A stretch of 64,000 nt of DNA from Helicostylum pulchrum (Eukaryota > Mucoromycota > Mucoromycetes > Mucorales > Mucoraceae), in contig JAIXMO010000004.1 of the NCBI GenBank assembly GCA_025677825.1, positions 434,001 through 498,000 of the forward strand, written 5' to 3'. Position 1 is the first letter of the stretch. Every line of letters starts with the position of its first letter. The translations under genes were made by a program, and so were the position numbers. Shown here piece by piece: positions 46,216 through 59,170 of this stretch. Below the pieces are notes generated by a model that had not been told where the DNA came from, made no database searches, and saw nothing but the letters and a program-made list of their open reading frames with translations.

Positions 46216-46634
46216 ATTTATAAAAAGAAATAAAAAAAAAAGGGAAAGAGGAAAAGAGAGGAAGGGCAATTAAAATAAAGCACTTGGTGTATGAAAAAAA
46301 AAGGAACCCTGACGTAGACACTAAGCTGTCACACAAACACTCTTTCCCCTTCAACTCCTATGTAAACAGCAAAAAAATATACATGCACCAGAAGGGGTGG
46401 GAAACACATTCGTATCCTAATTGAGTCCGGTCCGTGATATTTAGGAAGAGAAATTTATGACTGGAGGAATGGTAGAGGGAGGTAAGTTTGATTCAACGAA
46501 TTTATCCAAATCAAGTTGACTACCAACCATATTAGGCTGAGTGCTTCGTTTGTTATATCAATAATGTACAGATGTATGTATGTATAAATTAACTATTCAT
46601 CCCTTTTTATTTCTCTCTTATTTATTTTTTTCTT

Positions 46635-46638
<4 letters not shown>

Positions 46639-46668
<30 letters not shown>
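46639..46668. repeat. (TC)n microsatellite, about 30 bp
   Basis: A pure CT dinucleotide run about 45 bp upstream of the ATG at 46712, in the presumed 5' leader. It is part of a longer pyrimidine tract from 46601 to 46700. Confidence 0.85.
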
Positions 46669-46675
<7 letters not shown>

Positions 46676-46711
46676 TTTATTTTCTCTACCTTTTTCTTTA
46701 AAACTAACATT

Positions 46712-47526
46712 ATGGGGAATTTATCAAACACATTTACCTTTAGACCAATCTTAATTCGTGCTTCCAAAGACAGTCATTGTACAAGAGATATACTTGTATC
46801 TCCTTTCATGACTTTGTTCCAGTTGCACAAGTTTATTTTAATCGTTTTCGATCTAAATGAATCCAGCATCGAATATCATCATTTTAACTTGCTAAACCAA
46901 TTAGAATCCGTAGAGACTTTTTATGAAATTATTGATCATCAAGAAATAGATGGTTTTATCACACCAGTTGCACCAGGTGTCTATATTGGTAAGTATTATT
47001 ATTTGATCGTCATTGTCTATACTAACAATAAACAGAGCATACGCATCCACATGAACCATTACCCTTGTTTTCGATTTATCAATCATTACACGACGATATA
47101 ATTCAAATGTCCTTTCGAATGTTACGAGATGAAAGATACTGTAAGCTAGAAACAGTACCCAGTCGAGAAATTGCCTATGAATTCCAACTTAATTCTCAAC
47201 ATTATTCTATACATTTAAATTTACAACCTGTAAATTTACCCGTTCACTTTCTGGAAGAAATTGATCTAAATCCTAAAATTATACATAAAACAGGTCACTT
47301 TTTTGAAGCTAATACACTGTCCCCTATACATCATAAGCTTATGCATTATTACTTGCCACTATCAAGAAACTGTAAAATATCAGATGAAAATCAAGTAAAA
47401 CATGCCTTTCGTACAGGCATTGAAAAATTAGTAGATGAAAGAAGAAGGTTTTTATTAGAGCAAAAAGATTGTCAATGGGTAGAACCAACTGGAGAGAAAT
47501 GTGTCTATTGTGCCTTGTCAATGTAA
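46712..47526 (+). CDS. Unknown protein, 255 aa
   Basis: Two exons, 46712..46988 and 47036..47526, with a short GTAAGT..AACAG intron. The N-terminus MGNLSNTFTFRPILIRASKD could be N-myristoylated (MGNLS fits the Gly-2, Ser-6 pattern loosely). The first half has alternating hydrophobic strands (MTLFQLHKFILIVFDLN, VETFYEIIDHQEIDGFITPV), suggesting an alpha/beta domain. The second half contains EHTHPHEPLPLF, FRMLRDERYCKLETVPSRE, a basic helix (GIEKLVDERRRFLLEQ) and a C-terminal C-V-Y-C. No motif that I can place in a family was seen. It converges with the kinase gene, 124 bp between stops. Confidence 0.7.
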
Positions 47527-47650
47527 TTTCTTTTTGTCTTTTTTCAGTATTCCTTTTTGTACATATTCCTCTCTCTTTCTCTCTCTCTCCTTATTTCTTA
47601 CAAAAAAAAAAATACAACAGCTTACTAATAACAATAAAGTTTATCCTTTT

Positions 47651-49251
47651 TTACGTGTTAAACCAAGCCATTGCAGACAGCTGATGTAACTTAATTCTTT
47701 TTTCTGGTTGTCTTACTAGTATACTATTAACAACATCTTTTGCTTCGGTACTTATATTATCGGACTTTGGCCATTTTACTTGAGCTAATACAATACGATG
47801 AAACAAGTGTGATAACTTTTCACCTCTATTGGGGTTATAACTGAACGGCAAATAGCCCACCAAGAGTGCATATAAGATAATACCGAATGACCACGTATCG
47901 GTTAATCTTCCATCATATCCTAAACTTTGTACAATTTCCGGTGCTGCATACTCTTCACTACCACAACGAGTTGTTAATGTAGGATTCTCTGGATCCAACA
48001 CTCGTGCTAAACCAAAATCGGTTAACTTTAAGTGTGGTTCATCTTGATGACTATAATAAACTAAAATATCTACAATAAAAGAAAATTGTATAAATGTGTA
48101 TACGTTATTTAGGAAAAAAGCAGGGCTTATTCATACTTTCTAACTTTAGATCTCTATGCACAATATTATGGTCATGTAACCAAGTTACTACTTGAACTAG
48201 TTCCAATGCAAGACGCCTTATAAGCCGTTCATCAATATTTACGTGGCTTCCCTCTCGGTGTATATCTATATGCATACGTTGTACAAAGTCAAATAATTCT
48301 TCACCTTGAACATATTCTAAAACAATACACAAGTGATTTTCAGTCTCCATTGTTGCTTCTAGTTGAACAATGTGATCATGGCTTAAAAACTACGGATTAA
48401 TAGATTAGTTTTTTCTTTTTTCCCTCTCTTTCCCTAACATAGGAGTCGTTTTTTTTAACTTGATTTATGTATACCTTTAATAAACCAACTTCTCTTTCAA
48501 TACTAGTTTTTACTCTTAAATTTTCTATCATACGATCTTTATTAATCATCTTGATAGCAACTTTTTCCCCATGTTCAATATTTTCGGCTAAATAAACTTT
48601 TGAAAAAGCACCTATCCCTAATAACTTTTGAAGTCGAAATTTCCAAATGTTTTTACCAATCAAGTTATCTTCATTAGGAGACGGAAGTTTGAATTCTTTA
48701 GAGATGGAACCAAGTTCTTGATCTTCTATATCTCCCAACATAGGGTCCTCTAATAAGGATGGTATGATGTTGGTCTTATTAGGTGAAAAGTTGGGTGAAA
48801 GTGAAATGATAGGAATTACTAAAGATGGCTGGTCATCGACAGGTGGTATCATATGCTGAAAAAAATCCGGTTGTGACGGACTAGGTAATGGAATTATCTT
48901 TTCAAACAAGTGTCCATCTAATTTTTCTAGCTGAGGTGTAGGAGCTACGGCAGATTTTTTATTGGCTTGTACTATATATCGGATACGGTCTGCAAAACTA
49001 GGTGGTATCAATTGAGGTTCTTGATCCGTAACAAAGGTGGTATGATAATTATGAGTGTAATTGGTTTTTTGTGTTGTTAAAGAGGGAGGGGGTTTGATAG
49101 CATAAGTAGTAGAGATATCAAAAAATGTATCATTTTTACTTTCTCTTGTGGTAGGTGGTTCTGATATATGAGTAACAATGCCTAAACCAATGGATGCTTG
49201 GTATAGTTTCGGCATATTACTGTTATTGTTTGATATTTTATTAGTTGTCAT
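47651..49251 (-). CDS. Serine/threonine protein kinase, 482 aa
   Basis: Three exons: complement(47651..48069, 48137..48389, 48475..49251). The catalytic domain fills residues about 203-482. It has the Gly-rich loop GIGAFSKV (about 212), Lys in AIKMI (about 234), HRDLKLEN with the last Asn formed across the intron (337-344), DFGLA (361-365), and APE (386-388) preceded by TRCGSEEYAAPE. The T-loop and the SFGIILYALLVGYLPF segment resemble the CAMK/AMPK-like group (Kin1/Kin4/Hsl1 neighbourhood), so a Ser/Thr kinase with basophilic preference is inferred. The ~200-residue N-terminus is disordered, rich in Pro/Ser, and not similar to a family I know. The kinase domain reaches the stop directly (SAMAWFNT), so there is no C-terminal UBA or KA1 domain. 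Confidence 0.92.
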
Positions 49252-50099
49252 TCTTTGATAAGAAAAAGAGAAAAAGCAATTAAAAAGAGGTAGGAAAATC
49301 CCGACTAAAGAAAGAGAGCTTTGATATGTTAAAAAGAATCTGATAAAATAAAAAAAAAGGTTATATTTCCGGGTTTTATTTTTATTTTTTATAAAACAGG
49401 GTATATTCAAGTAGTTTTTTTAACAATATTGTCTCTTTTTATTTATTTAACTGCTTTCTCCCGTGAGAATCAAACAAATAAACTTCTATTTGAATAATCT
49501 TTATATCTGAAATAAAACAATCATTGGTACTTGAAGTTTATCTGATTTGTTTTGGACGCAATTGATATATGTTTATATTTCCAAATTGCTTTAAAAAGTG
49601 GTTTCGCATAGATTTGAGAGCATGTGGGATAATTATATATCCAGCAATAAAGATAATTGCAGCACTTAATAAACAGCAACTTATAAGTAACGTATTTACA
49701 GATAAATAGGTTAAATGTACACACCAAAAGTATTTGACAAGAAAAAAAACAATACGTCTGTTAAGAGCATGGAAAGCTTCGGCTCACTGGGTTTTATGCC
49801 AGACTACATATATCAATAACTGTACTGGTACAAACTATTATTTTTTTATTACCTTCTGGTTTATCACATAAAGTTTAGTGTCCTGGGACTGGATGTAAAA
49901 TAGTCACGCAGAAAAAACCTGTTGCTCATGCGTGTAAGTTTATCTTAGTTTTTTTTTTCTTTTCTATTTCTTTCTTTCAGTCTCACTTAGCATTTAATAA
50001 TGGTAATAAACGGTTCAATAGTTATTGTGCTATAATATACATTTTAACGTATACTCTTTTATATATAAGATCATTACTCGTTCTTCAAAGCTTAACGCC
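49252..50099. other. Intergenic, 850 bp
   Basis: Divergent promoter region between the kinase and the SWIM-RING gene. A minus-strand frame at 49521..49727 is short, Cys/Tyr-rich and unsupported. Confidence 0.55.
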
Positions 50100-51350
50100 A
50101 TGTCCAGTACGACTCAATCCAATGCCGGACCCAGCACTGTCAAAACTGAAGCGCCTCAATCTCCCAACATTCCAACCAAAACAAAGAAAACTTCTGTTAA
50201 AATTGAAGTTCCTTCTCGTACCAAAGTAACCACAGAGAAAACTTCGGAAGCTAGTGGATCTACTAGAAAAAAAGTTATCAAACGTGAACCAGCCAATAAA
50301 AAAATCAAGACTGAAGCTGGTGCCTCAGTTGTCCAGAGAAAGAAATCAGTAGCTGTTAAGAAAGAAAAAACTCTAAAAGTTCCAAAGGTTCCAAAAGTTC
50401 CAAAGGAAAAAAAGGCTAGAGTTACAAAGAAAAAAACAGCCTATACATTACCACCAGAGGCTGAAATCTACTTAGACCAAGTAAAAAAAAAAAAAAAAAA
50501 AAATTATCACGTTCAGAACAGGCAATAATTTATATCTCTTTTTAAATAGTCTATGCGTGGAAGGGTTGTTCGATCTATGAAGCAAAGAATGTTTGTTATT
50601 TCAAGAGAAGCTGATGCTGGAGATAACTCAATTGAAAAGTTCCAAGTACTTGGAAGTGTAGGCAACGTAAGTAAAAAAAAAATATATTATATAAAAAAAG
50701 CAGCAATTAAATTCCCAATTTAGAACTATACTGTAACAATGGGCCCGAGTGTTAAATGTACCTGTATGGATTTCTGTATAAGAAGGGTTCACTGCAAACA
50801 TATCTTGATGGTTCTTTTAAAAGTATATCGTCTTCCAATTGACAACTTAATGTTCCGTACCTTATCACCAAACCGAGAATTAAGACTTCAATCCAGATCA
50901 TATGGACGCACCGTCGACCCTTCCGTCTTGATCCCCGAAAATGTCAGACAAAAGATCCTTTCCATCGGATTCCAAAACCATCCAGACGCCAAACCTACTG
51001 AACCAGAGAACACCACCACTCGTCGTTCTTTAGATACTTCGGACTGTCCTATCTGCTTTGAAGAATTTGAACAAGATGCTATTGCTACTATTGACTTCTG
51101 TAAGACTTGCGGAAACAACGTTCATAACGAGTGTTTCAAGATGTGGGCTTCAACAAAGGGATCTTATGTTACTTGTGTATACTGTCGACAAAAATGGGTA
51201 GTTGATAAACCCGCTGCTTCTGGTTCTCGTAAGAACAGTGTAAGACAATTGGATAGTTCTCATGTCAATGAAAGATATTACGCAAACTTTGCTGAGGAAT
51301 TAGGTATCTCTCGTAAACGTGATTACTCCATGTACCAAAGACAGTACTAA
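50100..51350 (+). CDS. SWIM and RING zinc-finger protein (ZSWIM2-like, likely E3 ligase)
   Basis: Three exons: 50100..50480, 50550..50666, 50724..51350; 374 aa. Residues 1-127 are Lys/Ser/Thr-rich and disordered, with KVPKVPKVPKEKK repeats and possible nuclear localisation signals. A SWIM finger follows: CTC...CKH (C-T-C-M-D-F-C, then H-C-K-H), preceded by MKQRMFVISREA and YTVTMG. The C-terminal RING is C-P-I-C, then C-K-T-C-G, H-N-E-C, and C-V-Y-C in order (around 51045-51195). The SWIM plus RING arrangement is that of ZSWIM2 and the MEKK1 N-terminus, which act as ubiquitin ligases (family knowledge). The donor of exon 1 lies next to a poly-A run (GTAAAAAA), a possible site of mis-splicing. 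Confidence 0.88.
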
Positions 51351-51721
51351 ATAATTATCCTTTTTTCTTTTACTACTTCTCTTTGGACTCTTTTATATAT
51401 TCCCAAGCTCCGTTTATTGCTCTACTATTTTAAAAAAATAAAATAAATCCTTTCTTAAAACTTTAGCTTTTCTTTAAAACAAAATAAAACAGTATTTTAT
51501 TGAAAGGAGTGGAATGGGTGGTGTCAGATATAAGAACATCATACTGGCAACACCTGGTACTAGTACGTGTTAAGAGAGGCAGGAACTTAGGAAGAGGTAG
51601 GAGAAGGAGAAAAGAAATGTGAAAAGGAACGTGGGTCCCGAAGGATATTTACCGATGATGGTGAAACCAGTATATATACGGGAGAAGGAGTGGAATTGGC
51701 CTCCGGAGAAAACGTTCCTTG
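51351..51721. other. Intergenic, 370 bp, convergent 3' flanks
   Basis: Tail-to-tail spacer between the SWIM-RING and BIR genes. The first 130 bp is AT-rich; the rest is less AT-rich (A/G-rich). No frame is supported. Confidence 0.55.
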
Positions 51722-53590
51722 TTAACGAAGAAAGGGAATGGAGGTACTAGGTATGTTTTTCCCGGTGATGGATTCTGTCGAGGGGATTGAGAAATCCATC
51801 GCAGGGAGCATAAGGGGGCATAAATCTTCTTCCTCTTGTGATTCAGTGGAGGAAGATAAACCTCTTGCTGTTCGAGTTAAAGGAACGGGAGTGTAAGAAC
51901 AAGAGGCTTGAGAAGAAGTGGAAGTGTTTAACAAATCGTTATCAATTTGTGGTAAAGGAATGTATTGGGGCGAAGGAATGGATGGAGGCAAAGGAATGGT
52001 TTGGGGGATAAGGGCAAAGGTTACGGCCTTTCCTTTACTTTTATTTTTGAATACAGGTCTCTAAAAAAATAAAAGAAAGACACTTTAAAAAATAATATCA
52101 TATATAATATATATTTAAGAGATACTAACTGGGCTAGGAGATCTGTCTTTATTCATATGGTCAACTACAACTTTTAAACGTAAACGTTTACAAGGCTTAA
52201 CAGTATCAGAAGTAAACGCTCTTGGAAGCTTTCTCTTCCTTGACGTACTACTTTCTGTGTCTGCTGCAGTCGACTTTCTCGATGATTTTTTGGCTCTGCC
52301 TTCAAGTACTCTTCTGGTAACAGGTTGGATAAATTTGCGCCCTTCACCAGAACCACTTGCGCCTTGTTCAAGGGTAGGTGCTTTAGTAGGCTTGTCTCGA
52401 ACCAGCGTATTTAAATCAGGTAAAATATTTTGCTTGGCAAGTAACCGATGACTATATCGGGAAGAGCCATAAGTAATCATGGGACGATGAAGAATGTCAT
52501 TCACAGGTAAAACAGCAGTTTGATAAGTAGCGTAATTTTTAGCACCATATCGAGTACCAACAGAAGTAGACACTTTATTTTGTACAGAGGAGGACGCGTT
52601 ATGATTTTCTTTTTGACGCTTATTAGTAGATACACAGCTATTACTCTGTGATGAGCTCAAAGGTATCTTTCTAATACGGCGTTTTGAACCGACAACGTCA
52701 TTATGAGAGTTGTTATCCTACGTAATGTAGCGTTAGTTTTTTTTATTGAAGTAATTAAATAATTATCCTTACATTAATTTGTACGGGTTTATTTACACTG
52801 TTTTTTCTTTCACGCGTGTTATAAATCTTTTGAAAGAATAAACAGTCTTTGCTCATATCACGATGTGTGTTCCTATGTGTTGAAAAAGAATTAAGTATTT
52901 TTGTATGTATATAGTCGATGAGATTATCTTACATCATATCTTCATCACTTGAATTTACAACCAAGGTTAATCCGCAGTGAGTACACTTGACTTGAGAAGG
53001 TCGAATAATAGTTGGGGCAAAGAAAAATCCCGCATTGGCAAGCTGAAAGAAAAAAAAATTAATTTGTGTTACTGCGAATTGTTTAATAATATGTAAAAAA
53101 AAAACATATATACTTACTTTAATGCTGGAAGGATAGTCGAAACTGCCTTTTTTTGGAGGCCAATACCGATGACTATTAAAAGTAGCTAACCTAGCATTAC
53201 GCATTTCTGCACTTCTTGGTAAACAAACAGACTTGATTCTTCTTGATACAGAGGAAGGTACGTCAGGAAAGTTTAAGCGCTTCCAAGCACATTGAGGAGA
53301 CTCAAAACCGTGTCTAATCAAAGGGGATTGACTAGGTCTCCAGTGACTTATTTCAATATTACAGAGAAAGCAACATACAGTATCAGGAGCCTTAGGTCTA
53401 CGAACAAAGTAAAACCCTGCTTCTGCAAACTTTGCATATTATAACAACAAAATAAGCTTTTTTTTATGGTCTGTGCTTTTTTTTTCTAATATATACTTAC
53501 ACATTCAATCTTGGGAAAGTTATCATTATTATGGGGCCATTTGACCAGATTATTATTAAAAGAATCAATTCTGTTTTGAAGGATGTTCAT
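51722..53590 (-). CDS. BIR1: Two-BIR survivin/Bir1-like protein, 512 aa
   Basis: Six exons: complement(51722..52060, 52130..52717, 52773..52872, 52933..53042, 53118..53429, 53501..53590). BIR repeat 1: FNNNLVKWPHNND, AEAGFYFV, then zinc ligands in VCCFLCNIEISHW with SPLIRHGFESPQCAW. BIR repeat 2: RLATFNSHRYWPPKK, LANAGFFFAP, VKCTHCGLTL, then NTHRDMSKDCLFF; the second zinc site is split across exons 3 and 4. Tandem long BIRs with a long tail are the layout of fungal Bir1/Cut17, the chromosomal passenger complex subunit that recruits Aurora kinase to centromeres. The tail of about 330 residues is disordered and basic (KRRIRKI, RAKKSSRKSTAAD, KPCKRLRLKVV) with several S-P/T-P sites suitable for Cdk. 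No IBM-type or RING domain is present. Confidence 0.9.
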
Positions 53591-53972
53591 TTTGCGCAAG
53601 AGATAGAAGCATATAGAAATAAAAAGATAAAAAAAAAATAGAGGTGAAAGAAGTAAAGAGAAAAAACAGCATTTCATGCGCATTATATATATAATGTGCC
53701 CAGTCACGAATTTGTTTATTTTTTTAAAAAAAACAAATCCAGATATACAAGCGCTTTTAAGTCGGTATAAACTACCGTTAATAGTAATAGGCAACCTGTT
53801 TATAGTTGAATGTTTATCTTGTCTTCAATACGCTGTACTAGAAAAAAAACGATGACAGATATATTAAACTTTTTTTTTAAAAAAAAAAATCAGTGCATGT
53901 TTCTTTTTTATTTATTTTAAAAAACAACATCTATTGAAAGTATAAAGGAAACTTCTATTTTATTATATAGTT
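53591..53972. other. Intergenic, 380 bp
   Basis: AT-rich spacer between the start of the BIR gene and the myosin stop. Nothing else was seen. Confidence 0.6.
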
Positions 53973-56900
53973 CTACCACTCATCATCGTCGTCATCATGA
54001 TGAGACGCTTGATTTCTACGGGCACGAAGCTATACAGATAAAGAGAGTGAATTAGCATAAAAAACACAAAAAAATAAATAAATAAAAACTTACAGCATCA
54101 GCTAAAGACGCGGCGGCATTAGAGGTGTCACCACCAGCACGAGGAGGAGCACGAGGCGCAGGTTTTGGAGCTCCAACACCGGGCCTAGAAGGTACCATAG
54201 GTTTAGCAGGAACTACAGGTTTAGCAGGCACGGCTGGTTTTTGACCTGGAGCAGGAGGACCTCTTCTTGCAACCGGTACAGGAGAAGAAGAAGAAGACAC
54301 GGCTCCATTATTAGGTATAATACCAGCCTTACGAGCTTCCAATTCAGCTTTCCAAGCTGGAACACTACTAGATTGAGGAGTACTTGATTGAGGTGCAACA
54401 GGTATAGAAGGAGCTGGTCTTCTGGCAGGAGGTGGTGGTGGAGGGGGAGTAGCTACCACAACAGGTGGAACATACTCTTCTAAATAATTACTAGGTACCC
54501 AACCTTCAATACCATCTTTACGAGCTAACCACCAACCATTTTCATCTTTTTGTTCGATTTCTAAGATATCGCCCTTTTCAAATTGAATCTCGCCTGCTTC
54601 TTGAGATTGGAATGGGTAGATGGCCTTGTACTGAGGTGAAGTAGGTGGAGCTGGTGGAGGTGTGGCGATCGGTGCTGGAGGAGGAGGAGGAGGAACAGAT
54701 CTTCCGATACTGGTAGAGACAGGACGTATATTGTTAACGACAGGTACAGAACGAGTATTGTTGGCTACAGGAGCTGCAGTGGGTACAGGACGAGCATTGG
54801 GTGTAGGACGAGCATTATTTGTCTTTCTAGGAGCAGGAGATTTTCTAGTAGAATTTTGTGTAGGCCTAGCTTTGACAGCACAAGGAGGATTTGATTCTAT
54901 ATACATATACATATATAAAAAAAAGATAAGTTTTTGATATATTAATAATATATATTGCACTTACGACTTCCGGCAGGAGCACCAGAACAAATCTTAACAA
55001 CATGACTCTTATAAACACCATCATGTTTAGCAGTTTCATCTTTAATAAACTTCATTGTAACAGATTTACCACCCTTCTTTTTATATTGAATTTGGGGAGC
55101 AACTGAAACCTTGATACGACCACTTGTTTGTTGCGACATATGGGCCAACATTTCAGTCTTGAAAGTACAAGAAAGGATAGCATCGCCATCAGCAGAGTTA
55201 TCAATATGTAAAATAACCCAATCATCTTGAAGTGTCGAGACACTGATACCGCTAATGACATTTAAAGAAATGACCTTTTCATCTACCATGGATAATGCCT
55301 TGCCTTGTTTCGTAGTGACAATAATATGTAAATTCTGGTTGGTCAATACAAGAGTTCTGGGACTAGGTACACTTGATCTCATGGCTCTTGGTACAAGCGT
55401 ATTACCACGCATACTAAATATAACATCTTCACCACCCTTTAAACTGATAGCGTTACGAATCATAGAAGCTAACCCGGACCCAGCCTTCACATCCAAATAA
55501 TCACCAGTGAATCTTCTCATACTCACCAACGAATATCTACGTCTCTCTTTTTGTCCAGCCAAGATTTGAGTACCATAATCACGCATCTGAAGGTATCCAA
55601 TATTGTACTTGTTCTGTCTCCAAAATCTTTGAATCTTTTTAGCACATTCGATCTTGTGTCGTACATAGGCCCGCCATGCACGTTGAATACGTGTAGCCAT
55701 ATTATGCCAATACTTGTCACGAAGGGTTTCTAAAGCAAAGATAGTTTCGGGGTGACGAATAAAGACTTTGCTGGTACCCATTTGCCATTCCTCTTGAGGA
55801 ATATTGTTGTGTTTCAAGATCTCTAAGGCGCCCGTGTTGGATGAACCGTTCCAAATGTATTCACCGGCGTATCCAGTTTGAGGACACAGCAAATAAAATC
55901 TTTCCACAAATTTATCAAATGTCTATATTGCAAAATTAATATAAAAAAGAAAAAATAATAAGAAAAAAAAATACTTACGGTACGATAAGCAAAACCTGCT
56001 CTTCTGACACGAATGTTTTCACATAAACCAAGATATTGTACTTGATGTTGAACACGTTTTTCATCAAATTCAGAGGGACTACGATTATCGTTAGATTTGA
56101 TAGTACGAATATAACTTGGATGACATTGCATTAATTTTGTAACCAATGTATTACAAGACAATTTAATCTTATCACCAGCGGTAGGAGGTCTCTTTTTAGA
56201 ATTAGGATCCACACGTTCGGGGAACAAGGTATTGGCGATAAACTGATTTTGAGAACCACTAGCCAAATTCAACAAATCCTTTAATAACGAATCCTTGTTT
56301 TTGTCCGTCATACCTTCGACATTATAAAGTACTTCACCAGCATAATGACGAATCAAAAATTTAGAACCTCTTGATTCGAAATGAGGGTTGGAAGATAAAA
56401 AACCTAATCGTTGAACAAACGAATTATCAGCAGCACCTGAATCAGCATGTGCTGTAGCACAAGCATCATTTAAAGCAGCAAATAATCCAGGAGGTCTTTT
56501 TTCTTCAATTAAATCACATACCACCTTATTGTTGAAAAACTTGATGGGCGTCCATTCAATTTGTTCACGAACGTATTCTTCTTGTTCGGCCTTCAAAGTC
56601 AACTCGATAAAGATTTGCTGTAACTTTTCATTGACATAATTAATACACAATTGTTCAAAACTGTTTTCATCAAAAATTTCGAAACCGTAAATATCTAATA
56701 CACCAACTGTATGTTGATGAGCGCTACGAGCTTGCAATGATACATTAACTCTGGTAACAATCCATTCGAATAATCTTTCGTACATGGATTTGGAAAGTGC
56801 GTCTCTTACAGAGGTGGCTTGAATTACATTCAATGGAACCTCATACACACTACCTCTTCTACCACCACGTTGCGTTTCCATTACACGGCTCGTCAACGCT

Positions 56901-58439
56901 TTACAAAGAATCTCTCCATCCACTTCCATTAAATAGGCAATGAAATTGGCAACTAAAACATACCCCTTTCCCTTGTTAGTAACCAAGAAATACAATCATT
57001 TTATTCGTGTAACTTTTTTTTTTTCCTTACCGTCTGTATCAGAAATCGCAGCGTTACCATTATCATCTTCCACAAATACAACGTTACCCAACCAAAGAAT
57101 AATAGCCAACGTCTTGAAAATTTCATCTTGTTCATGCTTTTGTAAACCGATAATACCCATTGCATTCTAATAATGTAATATATTAGAACTTTTGTGAACG
57201 GGCGGGAAAAAAAAATGAGTTTCTGTTTTTACCAAAGTTTCTTGAAAATCCTGAGCGTCGTTAATACCGGGTACATCTAAACAATTACTTTTACTGGTAT
57301 ACAAGAAACTTTCAGGACCCTGAAGGCCGTATGTTTCTATTACGTGAAAACAAGTATATAAATAAAAAGAACAATCTGTTTAATATAAATATTGTTTACC
57401 TCTGTACTCAGCAGGAGCAGCCTTTGTTAATTGATAAAAGATATGAAAGTTTCTTTCGTTTTCAATTTGACCAACGACACGATTCTAATTAAAAAAAAGA
57501 ATGTTTATAAACCAAAAAAAGATTGAATACACACTATAGTATTACCTTTTCTAACAAGTAATTTGTAATAACTGCACCAACAGGTTCACCTTGCGTATTG
57601 AATTGAATTTCCAAATATTTACCCTAGAATAATAAACAAGTTAGATAAACGGGAAACAAGGGGTTACATATATACATATATAAAGTTTCAATTTACATGA
57701 CGACTAGAATTGTCATTTCTTAAAGTCTTTGCACAACCAAAACTTTCTAATAATGGATTAGTTGCCAAGACCATTTCCTTGATTTCTTTAATTGAAGAAT
57801 TTTGTCCATCACCAGAAACAGCCGCGATATACTGCATAATTCTCTTGGCCGCTTCTGTTTTACCCGCACCAGATTCACCACTGATAATAATACATTGATT
57901 TTCCTTGTAACTATTCATATGATGATAAGATGATTCGGCAATAGCAAATACATGAGGTGGCATCTATATTGACTTGTTAACACCAGACCTTTATCATAAA
58001 AAAACACATTTTTATTATTACCTCTAATAAATTCTTTCCTTTATAACTCTGTAATACGTCTTCTGTATAAATACCCAAGTCTCGAAAAGGATTAACACTA
58101 ATAAGTACATGTCCAATATAAGTCTACAAAGCAAAAAAAAAAATGGGTTGGCTTTTGAAAACGTAAAAGAAAGTTTATATACTTACATAAATCTCGGCGT
58201 TTTGCCATCTCTTTTGCAAGTTTTCATTGATTGCTTCGTTCGTAATCTTTGTCAACATTGTCATGTCAGAAACACCTACTTGCTTCTTTTTAACGCCATC
58301 TTTCCAATCAGCTCTCACAGGACGCTTTGCTTTAATTTTTTCTCCACCTGTTTTCTTTCCTAACAATTTCTATTTGTAGTTTTACATGGTTAAGTTATAA
58401 ATGATATAAAGCTTTCCTTTTTATTATTACCTTTGCCAT
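53973..58439 (-). CDS. MYO5: Type I myosin with TH1, SH3 and acidic tail (Myo3/Myo5/MyoA type)
   Basis: Actin motor of cortical patches and endocytosis, 1,251 aa from twelve exons: complement(53973..54029, 54094..54896, 54965..55922, 55979..56952, 57031..57166, 57233..57336, 57400..57484, 57546..57623, 57697..57963, 58022..58123, 58187..58369, 58431..58439). Phases add up throughout. Exon 1 encodes only MAK. Motor landmarks: [19 protein letters not shown]-loop GESGAGKT (about 127-134), [28 protein letters not shown] block, and the TEDS-site Ser in [11 protein letters not shown] (about residue 356), which PAK/Ste20-type kinases phosphorylate in this family. Then come two IQ-like motifs ([25 protein letters not shown]), the basic TH1 domain, a Pro/Ala-rich region, SH3 ([27 protein letters not shown]), more Pro-rich sequence and the acidic Arp2/3-binding end DDDDEW. 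The gene looks complete. Confidence 0.96.
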
Positions 58440-59170
58440 TTTATTATTATAACTATTTTTTTTTAATAAAAGAAAAGAGAAAGGATAAAAATAAAAATAA
58501 ACAAGGAAGAAACCTAAAAGTAGAACTCAGGGTTGCACCAGTTTTCCCTTTGTGATCTCATTTTTTATACCCTTCTACTACTACTGAGTTTATTTTTATT
58601 TATTTTTGTAAAAAGGGCTAGAAACAAAGAAACATAACCTCTTGTAGATAACAAACGTATCGGTCAAATTTTGTTCATTGATAAAACGATAATAACGAGA
58701 TTTCTTTATATTTACGTGTAAAAAATAAAAAATAAATCCGTTATCAATTCTAGACTAAAAAGGGTTTAGATGTTATTTGGAACAAGACAAACAGAATAAA
58801 AAAGGATATTTTACACTACTGTACAGAGAGTACACCATTTACACATATAAAAGGAAGCAAAACGCAAAAAAAAAAAACAAAAAGGTCAACCATTCCCTAT
58901 AAGGTAGTAAAAACTTGATTTTAAAAAAGCGAAGTTCACGTCGCAAGAAAATTTTCTTTCTTGTTCTTTCCCTTTCTTTCCAAAAAGGAACTCATAAAAA
59001 AAAACTTTTTTTTTCCCTTTTTTTATTTTTCTTTACATTACCAGTTAAATAACGAGAACGACAACAAATCTTTATACATATATAAAAGACAAATAGGACG
59101 AACTATTGTACTTGAACCAAGAACTATTTAAATCTCAAGAACATTATAAAAAAAAAACTATATATATATA
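58440..59170. other. Divergent promoter region, 730 bp
   Basis: Intergenic DNA between the divergent myosin I and H2A.Z start codons. It is rich in A/T tracts and shows no coding potential. A T9CCCTTTTTTTA-like pyrimidine stretch lies at about 58960-59035. Confidence 0.55.

Noticed and set aside
54662..54937. 91-codon Gly-rich frame opposite the myosin Pro-rich region
   Set aside because: It is the antisense of Pro/Ala-coding triplets and has no independent support.
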